From contig NC_045138.2 of the NCBI RefSeq assembly GCF_008831285.2, positions 14,706,571-14,770,570 on the forward strand: a stretch of DNA of 64,000 bases, given 5' to 3'. This stretch comes from Nymphaea colorata (Eukaryota; Streptophyta; Magnoliopsida; Nymphaeales; Nymphaeaceae). Position numbers and translations under genes: made by a program. Below are positions 1-12,033 of this stretch, one piece after another; the first letter of the stretch is position 1, and each line of letters opens with the position of its first letter. Below the pieces are notes generated by a model, which saw only the letters and a program-made list of their open reading frames with translations, had not been told where the DNA came from and did not search any database.

Positions 1-473
1 CAGGCTTTTAAATAACAACCGATTTCCTGCAGTGTAAGGAAGAGCAGTTATAGTTTTTCCTAAAATGAGAAACTATCTATCTTCTGTAAGGCCCCATCAC
101 TAAGATGCCATGGAAGCAATGTTTCCTAGTCAATATAATCAAAATTTAATAATAAAAACAGTGGAGCTCAATGTTATTAAACGATCATTTTTCTTGGTAG
201 CTGCTATTTTAACGACACCTTTCCTACCACCATGAGATTTTATTTTACAAGAAAATTCAATTTCATGATTTTTTTCTTTTTTTGAGACTGAAACATGAAA
301 AAGATATGAAAAGGAAGTATTCATCTATGCGTTTGATTCCTCGTGGATCTCAAATCCCTCGGATTTGAAACAATGATAACTACACTCCCAACGTTTCCAA
401 GACACGGCCTAATAATAACAACAGGATCAGATCTTCTCATGTTCAGACTCCGCTGAGTCATGTCCAATTCTCC
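1..473. other. intergenic, nothing recognised
   Basis: AT-rich stretch with only short ORFs and no recognisable protein similarity. I see no RNA gene and no clear transposon ends. Confidence 0.5.
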
Positions 474-1239
474 AAATCAAACGCGAACCTTTGGTTTGGC
501 ACCACTAATCTCAATTCGCCATAACTTGTGGATACCCACTCGGATCGGGTCAGCAGATTCACTACATGACTAAAATCGGTTCAATATGGTAAGGTATCGT
601 CTCACTCGCAGACTCGGTCTCCAAGAAATCACAAAATTGGCGCCAAAGATTTACTTTCCGAGGAAATAGGATTCGAAATCTATTTTAGGATTTATATCTT
701 TTGCTTTTTCTAAAAATAATTATTTTAGAATTTATACCCTCATTTAAGGATTTATATATATATTGAGTGTCTCAGCTCGCCCTATGCCCATCCGATTCAT
801 TATGATGGACGATTGAAATAAAAACAAAATGAAAAAATGGTAAATATTTTCATCATCTAACATTAAGTTCACACTTTTTTTTCCTCTTAATCGTTCATCA
901 TAATGAATCTGATGGCCGCTATAAGAGAGTTGGGTGGCTCAAGATAGCTAGAGCCATCATTTAAACACATACACTCTTTCTTTCACACACACAAGCGCAC
1001 ACTCTTATATATGTTGTTGAATATAATATAATTGTGGGATGGTTAAAATTTAAAAATGATCAGAAAAAAGGACCATAAATCGTTGTTAAAGCCACCATAA
1101 ATCATTGTCGCACCATAAACAACTGGTAATCCAAATTTGTGATTGTTTTTAGTGATAGACTTTTAAATTTTAACCATATGACAACATTTGATGCTCAGAT
1201 AAGATTATGTGTGCATATAAGAGAGAGAGAGAGCATGTA
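474..1239 (+). repeat. ~750-bp direct repeat, copy 1
   Basis: This segment recurs in the same orientation at 4565-5312 with a few small indels and scattered substitutions. Both copies open with AAATCAAACGCGAACC and close near GAGAGCATGTA. Each holds an inner inverted repeat (around ATTCATTATGATGGACGATT and its complement) and a 155-bp MITE in the same place, so the MITE was there before the duplication. There are no TG...CA ends and no coding capacity, so I do not call the pair LTRs. Confidence 0.85.
1031..1185. mobile_element. MITE, copy 1 of a local family
   Basis: A 155-bp unit with imperfect terminal inverted repeats built on GGTTAAAATTTAAAA, seen at the left end and as its complement at the right end. 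Copies lie at 5088-5242 (full length) and 7684-7762 (internally deleted). It encodes no protein. The superfamily is not clear, because the ends give no convincing target-site duplication. Confidence 0.6.
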
Positions 1240-2320
1240 TATATATATAACACGCCCCGAAATAAAGACATTCTGACAGTGTCGCAGCCTTTTTTTTCAT
1301 TATTTGCTATGTGTTGTATGAAATCTTTCCTATGAATGTGATTTTCATAACTAAAGGTTACAAGTTCATATAAAATTAAGATTTTTAAAATGTGTAACTA
1401 ATATTTTTTATGAAAGTTTAGTAACCAATTGTGAGAAATTTTCAGCTTGTAAAACTCATTTTCTATGTCAAAAAATAAAATAAATATTGTGTATATGTTT
1501 ATGAAGCGTTCACATTCAAAGGAGGTGTAAATGGTTTTGCTTTTTCGACTGTTGCAAATCCCTTTTTTCTTTTTTGTAATTACCAGATCTGATTTTCTTG
1601 CTTTTTTCACCCAATATATAAAGATTCTATTTCATGTGATGTGATTGATATCATCTTAATTTGGGCAGTGAAGTTTAAAGCACTAAGCGTTTGTGTTGGC
1701 ATGGGCGCGATATCTTTATCAATCCGTTAATCAGTAGATTTATCGTTGTTTAATCAGATGATCGTGTTCATTTAAACTAATTTATAGATCAAGGCAGGTC
1801 CATATATGTGTATTTCGCTATTTTATTTTTCTCAACATTAATATTTGGAAATCCGCAAAAATTGATATAAAATGTGGTGAATATATCGTCATACTTAATT
1901 TTTATAACTTGACTGCCATTTATGCCTCAAAATTTACATAAAATGGATAATCGGAACAGGAGTCCAGATAGTACAATAATTTGTAGTAAAATGTACATAC
2001 GAAGACAAATGGCACTTGGCCATGCTTCTCTTTGGCTCGATATGAGTACAATTACTGTCCTTTGCCAACCAACCAAACACAAGGGCGGGCTAGGCTGGTT
2101 TGTTTTGCTGAATTAAAAAGAAGGGCTTCATTTTTCTGAAATACAATTCGTGTTTTTTTTTTTTTGAAAAATAACAAAACTATGTTCGCCCTCTAAAGCC
2201 TCACTCCAGCGGCTACGGAAGGGGTATTTATTTTGTTTTAGAAAACATAGGGGTATTTTAGTCGTTTTCAAAGGCAATCTTTTCCCTATAAAGGTCTCTG
2301 TTTTTGTAGAATGTTGTGCG
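1240..2320. other. AT-rich spacer between repeats
   Basis: It lies between the first direct-repeat copy and the large palindrome. Only short, unconvincing ORFs are present and I recognise no gene or RNA. Confidence 0.5.
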
Positions 2321-3147
2321 GTGCATGGCAGAGAGGAGGGAGAGAAAGAAGACGGGGGGAGAAGTTAACTCGACTACTTTTATAGCAGAGCATTGATTGA
2401 AGTCACTAAAGAACTTTTATAGCAGAGCTTTTAATCTCAAGATCAATAACTTTTATAGCAGAACATCAATACTCTTCACTACTGATGAGAGAATTTTGTT
2501 CATTCAAACTTCATTGTCATACACAAAAACTTCATTGTCATACGCAAAGGCAGTTCAAAAGCTTACGGCACAACAGAACTTTTGCACATCGACTGAAGTC
2601 ATATAAAATGGTGAGAAATGACGTCTCAGGCCAGTGGGAAAAGTCTCTCAGTGCCAGTCAGCTTAAAAAGGAATCCTCCAAAGCACCAACTCGCGGGACG
2701 AAAAAGTGGCAGCGGTTTGTAAAATGTTAAAGTGTCTAACCCCTACCAGTCTCTCTCTCTCTTACATTCTCATTTTATCTTCTCTCTCTCTCTCTCTCTC
2801 TCTTAGAGTCCCATTTTATCGGCTCTTATATATATATGATGTTGTCGTATTAATCAGGAACAGTCTATGCCTAATGGAATATGCAAAAGTTCTGTTGTGC
2901 CGTAAGCTTTTGAACTGCCTTTGCGTATGACAATGAAGTTTTTGTGTATGACAATGAAGTTTGAATGAACAAAATTCTCTCATCAGTAGTGAAGAGTATT
3001 GATGTTCTGCTATAAAAGTTATTGATCTTGAGATTAAAAGCACTGCTATAAAAGTTCTTTAGTGACTTCAATCAATGCTCTGCTATAAAAGTAGTCGAGT
3101 TAACTTCTCCCCCCGTCTTCTTTCTCTCCCTCCTCTCTGCCATGCAC
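2321..3147. repeat. large near-perfect palindrome (266-bp arms)
   Basis: The left arm (2321-2586) and right arm (2882-3147) are reverse complements. They are equal in length, and I found one clear mismatch and no indel. The ~295-bp loop holds CT-rich runs (about 2750-2802). Inside each arm a unit with CTTTTATAGCAGA recurs three times and ACTTCATTGTCATAC twice. A transcript through the locus would fold into a very long hairpin, as seen at inverted-repeat small-RNA loci or foldback transposons. No flanking target duplication was found. Transcription cannot be judged from sequence. Confidence 0.9.
2703..2723 (+). repeat. module shared with the 43.9-kb foldback locus
   Basis: A 21-bp exact match (core GTGGCAGCGGTTTG) joins the loop of the palindrome at 2.3-3.1 kb to 43921-43941, just outside the foldback element near 43.2-43.8 kb. 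It suggests the two foldback loci share a source module. Confidence 0.65.
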
Positions 3148-3271
3148 ACACATTTGCCGCAGAAGTATCAATAGTGACTGAGCCTGTCAAGTTGCAATGA
3201 GAAAAACAAAACGGCAATAATAAGATTGAAGATATCTTTCTCATCAGTAAAAGATAAACTGAACCAACCAT

Positions 3272-3374
3272 CACTTCTGAGACTAGTTTTTCATTTTAGG
3301 AAGAATCATGTCCGTTTGCGTAGGAAAAACTAGTCTCAGAAGTGAGCTGCTCACTTCTGAGACTAGTTTTTCAT
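3272..3374. repeat. three-copy ~23-bp repeat in alternating orientation
   Basis: The unit CACTTCTGAGACTAGTTTTT occurs at about 3272-3294, inverted at about 3323-3345, and again direct at about 3351-3373. The last two copies form a hairpin with a very short loop. Confidence 0.85.
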
Positions 3375-4564
3375 GCCTTCTCCCTTAAACTGCTGACCAG
3401 ACCCACTGCCAGCCTATGTGTGTGGACTCTGTGGAGGAGTTTAATGGTTACTATATTAGTATACCAATTTATTTCTACTCTTCATGGGTGTCATAATGTG
3501 GCCGCTTTGGATCTCAGCAGTGGTAAGCGAGAACTCGCCTTCTGCAGCCAGACCCTGCCCACATTCTGATGGATTCCCTGCAGAGTAGCTGGCGTGTGGG
3601 AAGAAACTCTAGGCAGCGCACGATGTCCTGTCCGTCTGCATTCCGCATCACCGGCCACAAACGAGACGACACCGGAAAATCGTCGCCGGAAAAACTGGAT
3701 TGGCGGGTGTAGAAGCTGTATTGCATCTTCTATATGTCCGCAGAGAAGCCACCAAGAAGAATGAAGCTCAGAGGCTTCAGATTGTCATCGAAGCTAATAA
3801 GATTTGAAATTTGGATAGGCCGGCTTGGCATTCATTGATGAGTTAGAGAGACGCAGAGAGAGATAGATAGATAGAGACAAACCAAACATAGATTTTCAGG
3901 ATGTTCTTAATAACGAAGGATCAATTTCTTTTAACTTGTAAAACCAAAAATGGTAGAATCGTAAAACATAGACGCAGTTCTTACCAATAAAATCGAAGAA
4001 AGTGGCTTTCCTGTGAAATTATAGGCAAAAAGTAGCCGTTATTTGGTAGTGGTTTTCTCATAAAATGTGGTGATTCTTTTAATTACAATTGTCTTTTCTT
4101 AGTGTGGTGGACTTCTTTTAACCTTGCAATTTTTGGGGTTTTGATGTCCCCACTTTGCTTTTGCCTTTTTCTTTCTGCAATTAATTCAATAAAATAGGAC
4201 GGGCCAAGTGGGCTAAACACAATTATCTAGTTATAATTTTGACTTCTTTTTTATTTAAACTCTTAAAATTTTTGAAAATATTGTTTGGCCCATTGGAAAT
4301 TTTAAAAGTATTTTTGAAGTCACTGAAGAATTTTTTTCAACTCCATCCCCGCACTGCAGATAGTCATACTATTTTTCTTCGTTTTCAATATCTTTGCATG
4401 GATATGACATGTCTTGGCAAAAAAGACATTGAGCCACGGAAACATGACCATGAACCTTATCTTTTTTTATCCATGTCTGTGAAGTGAACGTCAGCAAAAG
4501 AAATTATCACAACAAGATGTTATATGTTTAGCGACATTTTTAAGCTGTAAAGTAAAGGAGAACA
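3375..4564. other. spacer with a GC-rich island
   Basis: Mostly AT-rich. A short GC-rich island at about 3510-3730 stands out and is open on the minus strand for 70 codons, but I recognise no protein. It could be a captured gene fragment. The rest shows nothing. Confidence 0.4.
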
Positions 4565-5312
4565 AAATCAAACGCGAACCTTTGGCATCGCAATTCGCCA
4601 TGACTTGTGGATGCCGACTCGGATCGGGTCAGCAGATTCATTACATGACCAAAATCGGTTCAATATGGTAAGGTATCGTCTCACTCGCAGACTCGGTCTC
4701 CAAGAAATCACAAAATTGGCGCCAAAGATTTACTTTCCGAGGAAATAGGATTCCAAATCTATTTTGGAATTTATATCTTTTGCTTTTTCTAAAAATAATT
4801 ATTTTAGAATTTATACCCTCATTTAAGGATTTATATATATATATTGAGTGTCTCAGCTCGTCTTATGGCCATGATGGACGATTGAAATAAAAACAAAACG
4901 ATATTTTCATCATCTAACATTAAGTTCACACTTTTTTTTCCTCTTAATCGTTCATCATAATGAATCGGATGGCCGCTATAAGAGAGTTGGGTGGCTCCAG
5001 ATAGCTAGAGCCATCATTTAAACACATACACTCTTTCTTTCACACACACAAGCGCACACACTTATATATGTTGTTGAATATAATATAATTGTGGGATGGT
5101 TAAAATTTAAAAATTATCACAAAAAAGAACCATAAATTGTTGTTAAAGCCACCATAAATCATTGTCGCACCATAAACAATTGATAATCCAAATTTGTGAT
5201 TGTTTTTAGTGATAGACTTTTAAATTTTAACCATATGACAACATTTGATGCTCAGATAAGATTAAATTATCTTATATGTGTGCATATAAGAGAGAGAGAG
5301 GGAGAGCATGTA
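4565..5312 (+). repeat. ~750-bp direct repeat, copy 2
   Basis: Second copy of the 474-1239 segment, about 4.1 kb downstream in the same orientation. It lacks some short stretches of copy 1 (near its start and around the inner inverted repeat) and has a small insertion near the end. The flanks beyond both copies are unrelated. Confidence 0.85.
5088..5242. mobile_element. MITE, copy 2 of the local family
   Basis: It has the same 155-bp length and ends as the unit at 1031-1185. It lies at the equivalent place inside the second direct repeat, so it was copied with it. Confidence 0.6.
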
Positions 5313-7683
5313 CAATTAATTAATTAAGCTGATGGCTCTTATTCTTTTGAAATGAGCGTCAAATTATAACTTTTTTCATGAATTTTTAACGATAAATGTG
5401 CTTAAAGTTTGGTGCCCGTATGCACCTTGTTTAGTCTTCCAATGCTTTGTGTAGTATTAAAATTTCACATATTCCAAATTGGGGTACACCAACGTCATTA
5501 GGCCTTTTCTTTAATGGTCTGAAAGCAGTACTCAGTAGACTCTTTACAAACGAATACTCCCTCTCTCTCTCTCTCTTTCGTCCTTTCTGTGGACAGAAGC
5601 AACTGGAGCAGTCAGTGAGCAGCCACCAAATTCATTTTAAAACAAGTAAACAACCAATGAAGGCGGTATCCATTTTTAAACTGGTGTGGAGTTTTCTTGT
5701 GTCCTATCAAGAGGAGCTGACCATTTGCAAATGAGCAACATGACCTCGGTGTTCTTCATTTGACTTCCCACACACAAGCAATGCACTGGGACGTCCTAAC
5801 ACACTATCTCATGCTAAGGCCAAACGTGTAACTTGCTCTCAGTTTCTTTACTATCTTGTTCGAAAACATCTTGACGCATTTCTCTATATATTATGAGTTT
5901 AAATACATGTCTAAAAGATATGATTCTTATGTACGTCGCCATGCATATTTCATTTTATAACGATGCAATGCACACACACACACATGTTGGAAAAATTGAA
6001 TAAAAAAAATCAAAATTTTGGATGTGAAATATCAGATATTATGGTCCAAACGACTTAAAAACAATTGATTTTTGCACCATTATACAATGGTATCCACGTC
6101 GGGTTTTCTTTTTCTTTTTCTTTTTTTCGTCTTCTAACAAAAATGTTATGGTTGAATTTGGAAAAATTTCAAGTGGGACGACCAAACCACTAAGAACGAA
6201 CTGCAAACACCGCGCCCATATGATACAGATTGGAAATACGTGTGTATGTTGGCGCCCATATTTCCGGGAAATATGTGCTCACTATTACAAGGACTATGAT
6301 AAGATGTTCCGTGAAAATTGTGGTGGCCATGGGAGAGAGAGTCTAGTCTAAAGTTCAAGCGAGTTATTGTTGGTGGTAACAGTAACATTGAAAAATGTGA
6401 GAGCAAATAATAAACCAGACTAGCAAGCCATTTTAATTTGAACTTTGTTGGACCAGGGCTTTTTTTTTTTTTTTTAATCTTAAGGAAGAGCCTGGCAGGC
6501 TAGGAATTTTTCGTTGTAGGAGCCAAAGTACAGTTTCAAAATTTTAAGATGGGGTAAAATATAATTTTTTAAATTTCTATATAGGTTAAAATATACCCCC
6601 TTTTTTAAATGAAAAAAAAGGAATTATAAAAACGTCCCATAGTGAAAGTCCATTACTAACTTAGCTGACAAAAGATGTTTTTTATTTCCAAGCGGGATAT
6701 TTTTGGTATTTTATATCAAAAATTAATGTTTTCTGTTAGTAAATAGCTCTTCGAGAATTACTCTACAAAATTGAGCTCCTAGTTTACAAATGAACAGTAA
6801 TTTGTTATTTCCCCAAGTGTTAAGCAACTTTTCTGCCATATTTTTTCTTCTAAAATTTGAAGGATCGGAATTATACATTTTTTGAGGTCATGTTCAATTG
6901 TATCTATGGTGGCAGTCAAAATGCACAAAGACAAAACCATACAAATTTAAACACTTCACCAAAGTTTCAAAAAAAAAAAAAAAAAAACCAAAAAGAACTT
7001 CCACAGATCTCTCATGACATGCAACTCATTAGATGAGATTGTAACACTATGCCTACTTATCATAGTTGTTAATGTGAGAGACATCTTATGTATGTATGAG
7101 TAAGTTGGATAAGATAAAAAATACCCTTTTTTCCAGCAGGCAGTGGGTCGAATGATGAGGTGCCATCCTGTTTCTATGCCCTCAAGATTTAGAGCAGATG
7201 ATTTATAATATAATACACTGTAACATAGTGTTTCATAAATTCTAGAAATAATATAATTGGACTTGATTAACTGAAATCTGATGAGGTTCGAGCCTTCATC
7301 TAACCAGATCTGGATCCATGTATCAATAACATAAAAAATATCCTAATGGGATTCTTCTCCAAATTCAACGGGTAAATTTATCTTGGGTAGATTTCAAATA
7401 ACATCCAACCAGTTGGCATCCTTAGAAGCATCGGAAGCTAGCAGGTGATCCGGTAATAACACAAGGAAAAGTAAATATGATTAACTATCACTTCTATGGA
7501 TCCTCTTTCAAAGTGCCAGACAACTTGAACTAACGGTCAATAATCTTGCTTTCCCCCCCAGAGTGCAACTTTTACAGAGAGAGCTTCTGGTTGGTGGCAG
7601 GTCAAATCACTTACCCTGTTTCTCATGAAAATTTAGTTTTTACATTTCAAAAAGTCAATAGTGTCATGTCCCGATTAGTTGCC
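5313..7683. other. intergenic, nothing recognised
   Basis: AT-rich DNA with poly-A/T runs (for example near 6450-6475 and 6968-6987). A pair of overlapping ORFs on opposite strands near 6146-6406 has no recognisable product. No RNA gene or clear transposon ends were seen. Confidence 0.45.
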
Positions 7684-7762
7684 GGATTGTTAAAATTCAA
7701 AAAAATGTCTTTAAAATGACTATTTTTAGTGACAAAGTTTAAATTTTAATCATCCCACAATA
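7684..7762. mobile_element. MITE, internally deleted copy 3
   Basis: The ends match the MITE copies at 1031-1185 and 5088-5242 (GTTAAAATT...AAATTTTAATCATCCCACAAT), but the unit is only 79 bp, so the middle is missing. The inner part keeps the TTTTTAGTGACAAAG stretch of the right half. Confidence 0.5.
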
Positions 7763-9434
7763 TCCACAGCAATGTTAAACAACCCCAAACACACACAATA
7801 GAAAGATGGTTTTACATTTGAGTAAATAACAGTTCAACTCTTAAAAGTGAACAAATAAGTGTTGAAACTTTTGAGAGGTCACTAATTCAGGAAATCGTCA
7901 AAAGTAGTGCTTCCATTGGTCTGAATTAGATTAGGATTAGCTTATTTGAAGAAAGAACTCTTTTCATATCTGAAATTGGTGCAATTTTCAAGGAATCGTT
8001 TGTTGGTGGAAAAACATTAACTTTTGATATCAATGACAAAATATGATTCTTTTGAAAAAAAAAAAAAGTTCTTCATTGACTATGAAGGAATGGTTCTTTA
8101 CAAGAGGCATTTTATCATTTTGCAGCGCCTGTATGTCAACGTCTAAAAGTTGAACGGTGATTTATTATTTGCTCAAACAAAGCCAGCTTTTGTAATTTTA
8201 TCGCTAGTTTAGTTCGCGGGTGGCGCATCAGTTCCAAAGAACTTGTGCAGTTACATTTTAGAAAGCCATTTCAGCAACTCATTCATGTGGCCTACATAGT
8301 ATTAAATCTAGAAGTCAAACCCCAATCCAGCATAATTTAGACTAGGTAGGATTTTGTGAGGATTCAAAATTCTACAATCTAAGTTTCAAAACTTCTAAAT
8401 TTCTGAACTTTTTAACAAATTTGAAGTAAAATAAGGGGCCTTGTATAGTTAGAAGTTTTGATCAAGAATGAAAACCCAGAATCATAATTCCCCCTCAAAC
8501 TCGAATGGAATCAAAATTTCAGGTTTCAATTTCTTAATTTCAAAAACAGAATACTCCACTTGTTTAACAAATTATAATTTCTTAATGAATGAGCATTTTT
8601 ATTTTAAAATTCCATAATTCTAGGTAGATCAAACGACCCAAAAAAGGAGAAAAAGAAAGAACCGATCCAAGCATGAATCCATGGACCTTTAATCATGTAT
8701 ATCACATTTTATTTGCCATGATTTTGAAAAAAAAAAAAAACTTAAAATTGACGTTGGATCACGTGATTCATGGTTGACATGACTAGCCGTATCAATCAAC
8801 CATTGAAGCCTGTACCATCAACACAAAGCAAATGCAGTTCAGATGTTGGGAAAGCTGGTAAATTATGGATTCAACTTGTCCATGTCAAATTTCAAATTCA
8901 TTGCTGGGAACAAGGGGGATTGTTGGGGGTTGGAAGATAATGGGGATGAATTTAAGTTCTACACACTAAGTCCTACTCAGTTAATGTACAACCACCAGTT
9001 GAAGTACCATTTAGAATGAGAGTCTCCAAGGCACCTGAATGCACTAAATTAAGAGGTGCATCAGTAACAAAATCTCCAGCCCGCAGGAATCTTTACATGT
9101 TTGCAACCATGTTGTACAATAAACAGCAGGAATTGTAAAGAACCAAAATGACCAAAGAGATATCTTGGAGATGCTAGTCTTCGGGGACTGATGTAGTAAC
9201 GATACGAAGAACTAGTGAAAAGAACACTTGATTTCACGTTTGTTTCTCATGGTGAAGTTGTCCGTGCATCTTTGGAGCCACATACAATTTCTTCATAACC
9301 AGCAGCTGCATCAAACGTTTCAAGAATATTACCATAATACCATGCAGAAAGTAGTGGAGCAGAGGAAATATGCAATAATCAGATCAAGAAGAAAATTTGT
9401 TCATAGAAGAAAACAAAATTCCACCTACATGACA

Positions 9435-9504
9435 GCCCAAAAGAGTATATATCACCTCCCAGAAAAAAAGCCCAAAAGAGTATATATCACCTCCCAGAAA
9501 AAAA
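9435..9504 (+). repeat. 35-bp tandem duplication
   Basis: Two back-to-back copies of a unit that starts GCCCAAAAGAGTATATATC and ends in a run of A. The copies are identical by eye, so this is a recent slippage or duplication. Confidence 0.85.
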
Positions 9505-12008
9505 GGAAGAAAGAAAGAACAAGGCGCCTAGCATACCAGCATGGCCCCGACATGCTCATTTCTGTCAATCTTTATTGGGTCAGCTTCTCATTTCTATTTC
9601 CTCTAGTTAGCCGATACACTTGAAAGATTCATAATCCTGACTGACACCTACTCGGATGTAAAGGTATGTTGTCCAGTGAGAAATTCTTGGAGAACTTCTA
9701 ATACCTGCACGATCCTGCTTTAGAATACCAACATCCTTAGGCAAGAATTCTTTTTCCAGGAAATTTGTTAAAGCCTAAAAGTAAGTCCAAAGTTTCTGCT
9801 CCTTTTCCTTTAGTCAACTTCCCTTGTGATCCTTCCTATGCCTAGCAGTTTCTAACTTGATCCCATCAGCGACAGAGACAGCCACTGCTGCAAGAAAATC
9901 TGGAGAACTGAAGCATTGATTTCCAGGCGCAAGAATACGAAAATGGCCAAAGGTGCAAAAGCATGACCATAGCCTGTGCTAACCACCTCTACTCTACTAT
10001 CTTCAGAAAATGACATCCACCTCAACACTGTCCCCAGTAACTGCACATTTTTAATGGTGATTCAACTCCTCCGAAATCCATAATATTGGAACGGTTCAGT
10101 CTTTCAGTCTAACTCATTGATAATGTTAGGAATGATTCAGTTTAACTCACTGATAATGTATAACCATCTACAGGCACAAGCAGAGTACCAGCGAGGGGCC
10201 CAGAACCATTTGTATGCTTCCAACTAACAACACTCCACATATCACTCGGCTAAATGCATACACGAATAAGAGGCACATGCAAACCACCTCCCATCTCAAC
10301 ATCATCTTCTTTATGCAGCTAAATGCCCCACCTCAATCTCAAAAACTGGGGTTCGGTAGACCCAAAACCAACTCCTCCTCCCTCCTCCAGAGGAGCTGGC
10401 AAACATACCAAGTGGCACTAAGGTCAATTCCATGAAAGTTACTGACAGTAGCAAGACGAACTGCAGTGAGAGCCATGAACAGTCCCAGAACCAGACTGCC
10501 TCCAGGAATCAACTACCTGTTACTATTAATGTTAATGGTAGGCACAGATATTTAAGTGCAGTTCTGAGAAACTAAATGTTAACTAGAGAACTCTTCCTAT
10601 AGAGAATTTTCAATCTTTGGTGAAAAGGAAAATAAGCACCCCAAGGTTAACTCCCGCAGCACTTTTTTTCATCATTTGTATGTCCTCCAAGTATATCTCT
10701 TGGTGTTTCACTTCCAATAAGTTCTTTTGTCTGTAAAGCTTCTTTTGATCTAACAAACCTTTATTTCACTGCAAACACTAACTCATCAAAGATTGAAATA
10801 GTATGGACCCAGATATCTGAACCTGGATTCTTGAAGTTGGTATATGGAATTGGTGTTCAACAGACAAAAAAGCTATAAGCAGCAAGTTCTAGCAATCTCT
10901 ATCTTCTGCATTTCTGTCTTATGTATTACTTTTTTCTCATCAAGCTCTGCTGATAAATACATGAGGCATAGTCATGAAACTCAAAGAGGTTTTGATGCAA
11001 AAATATATAAATGAGCACACAGAATGCAAAACCAAAAGTTAGGAGATTACAATGGAATCTAACTATTTTTCCTCGTTTGATCAGTCCAGTTGTGAGATGT
11101 CTACTGAAACAGCAGCTGGAACTGAAATCTCACTGAAAGATATCAGGCACGATAATCTGTGTTCTTATAGGATGTGTGGTCTTGGAAGTATCTCATTCCA
11201 AGACATAGAAACAAATGGAAGATAGAACGTATATAATCATTTGATGCATTGAACACACAAATGGGATAACCGTTGGTGCTGTGGTGATGTGAAAGTTTCA
11301 AGGGACATCAATCCCAAAAGCTAAGGAGGCCTGCTTGAGGCATAATTGGACTATTTGAAGCTTTTTACACTATAATACGTGTTAATAATAATAAGCTACT
11401 TAATGATTGACCCAAAACAACAACTTTTCTAATGAGGTTTTCTTCTCTTTGAATTGATGCAGGGGGCTTGAGATAAGGAACCCAACAAATTAGCACCTAT
11501 TATCTGCAGTTTTGGAAACCTTGATTTAAACCAATATTGGAGTGAAAGACCAGAAAAAAAAAAAAATCATTGTCACTTCTAAATGTAATACCAAATATAG
11601 ATCTAAGATGTAACATATTGTATATGGAAACATTAATAAATATCAAAATTGTCTACTCCAAATGACTCGCTCAAAAGGAAGTATGTAATATATAGTAAAA
11701 GGTGTCATGCTAGACATGAGAGTAGAACAAAAAGAAAATATTAGTATGAGACTCAAGATTTTGACATGTCATTATATAACTACAAGGTAAAAATAGCATT
11801 TCAGCCATGTAGCATGGACATTTGAAGGAGACTGGTGAATCCATGCCGGACCTGCACTGGGTGCTGGCCTGATTCAAATCGCCAGATGCAAATATCAGCT
11901 ACAACAAGCATGGTCAATCACACACATGTATGTTATACTAGCCTCCAGTTGGAGCATGGTATCATTAAATGAGTTACAAATTCCTAGTTCAAATCCACTC
12001 TTTTTGCT

Positions 12009-12033
12009 ATATATATATATATATATATATATA
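12009..12033. repeat. (TA)n microsatellite
   Basis: About twelve TA units in intergenic DNA. Confidence 0.9.

Noticed and set aside
474-5312. LTR retrotransposon made of the two ~750-bp direct repeats
   Set aside because: The repeats lack TG...CA ends, no target duplication or primer-binding site was seen, and the DNA between them encodes no element proteins.
9228-9623. 131-codon plus-strand ORF
   Set aside because: It spans a tandem duplication and lysine/arginine-rich simple sequence and has no recognisable similarity.
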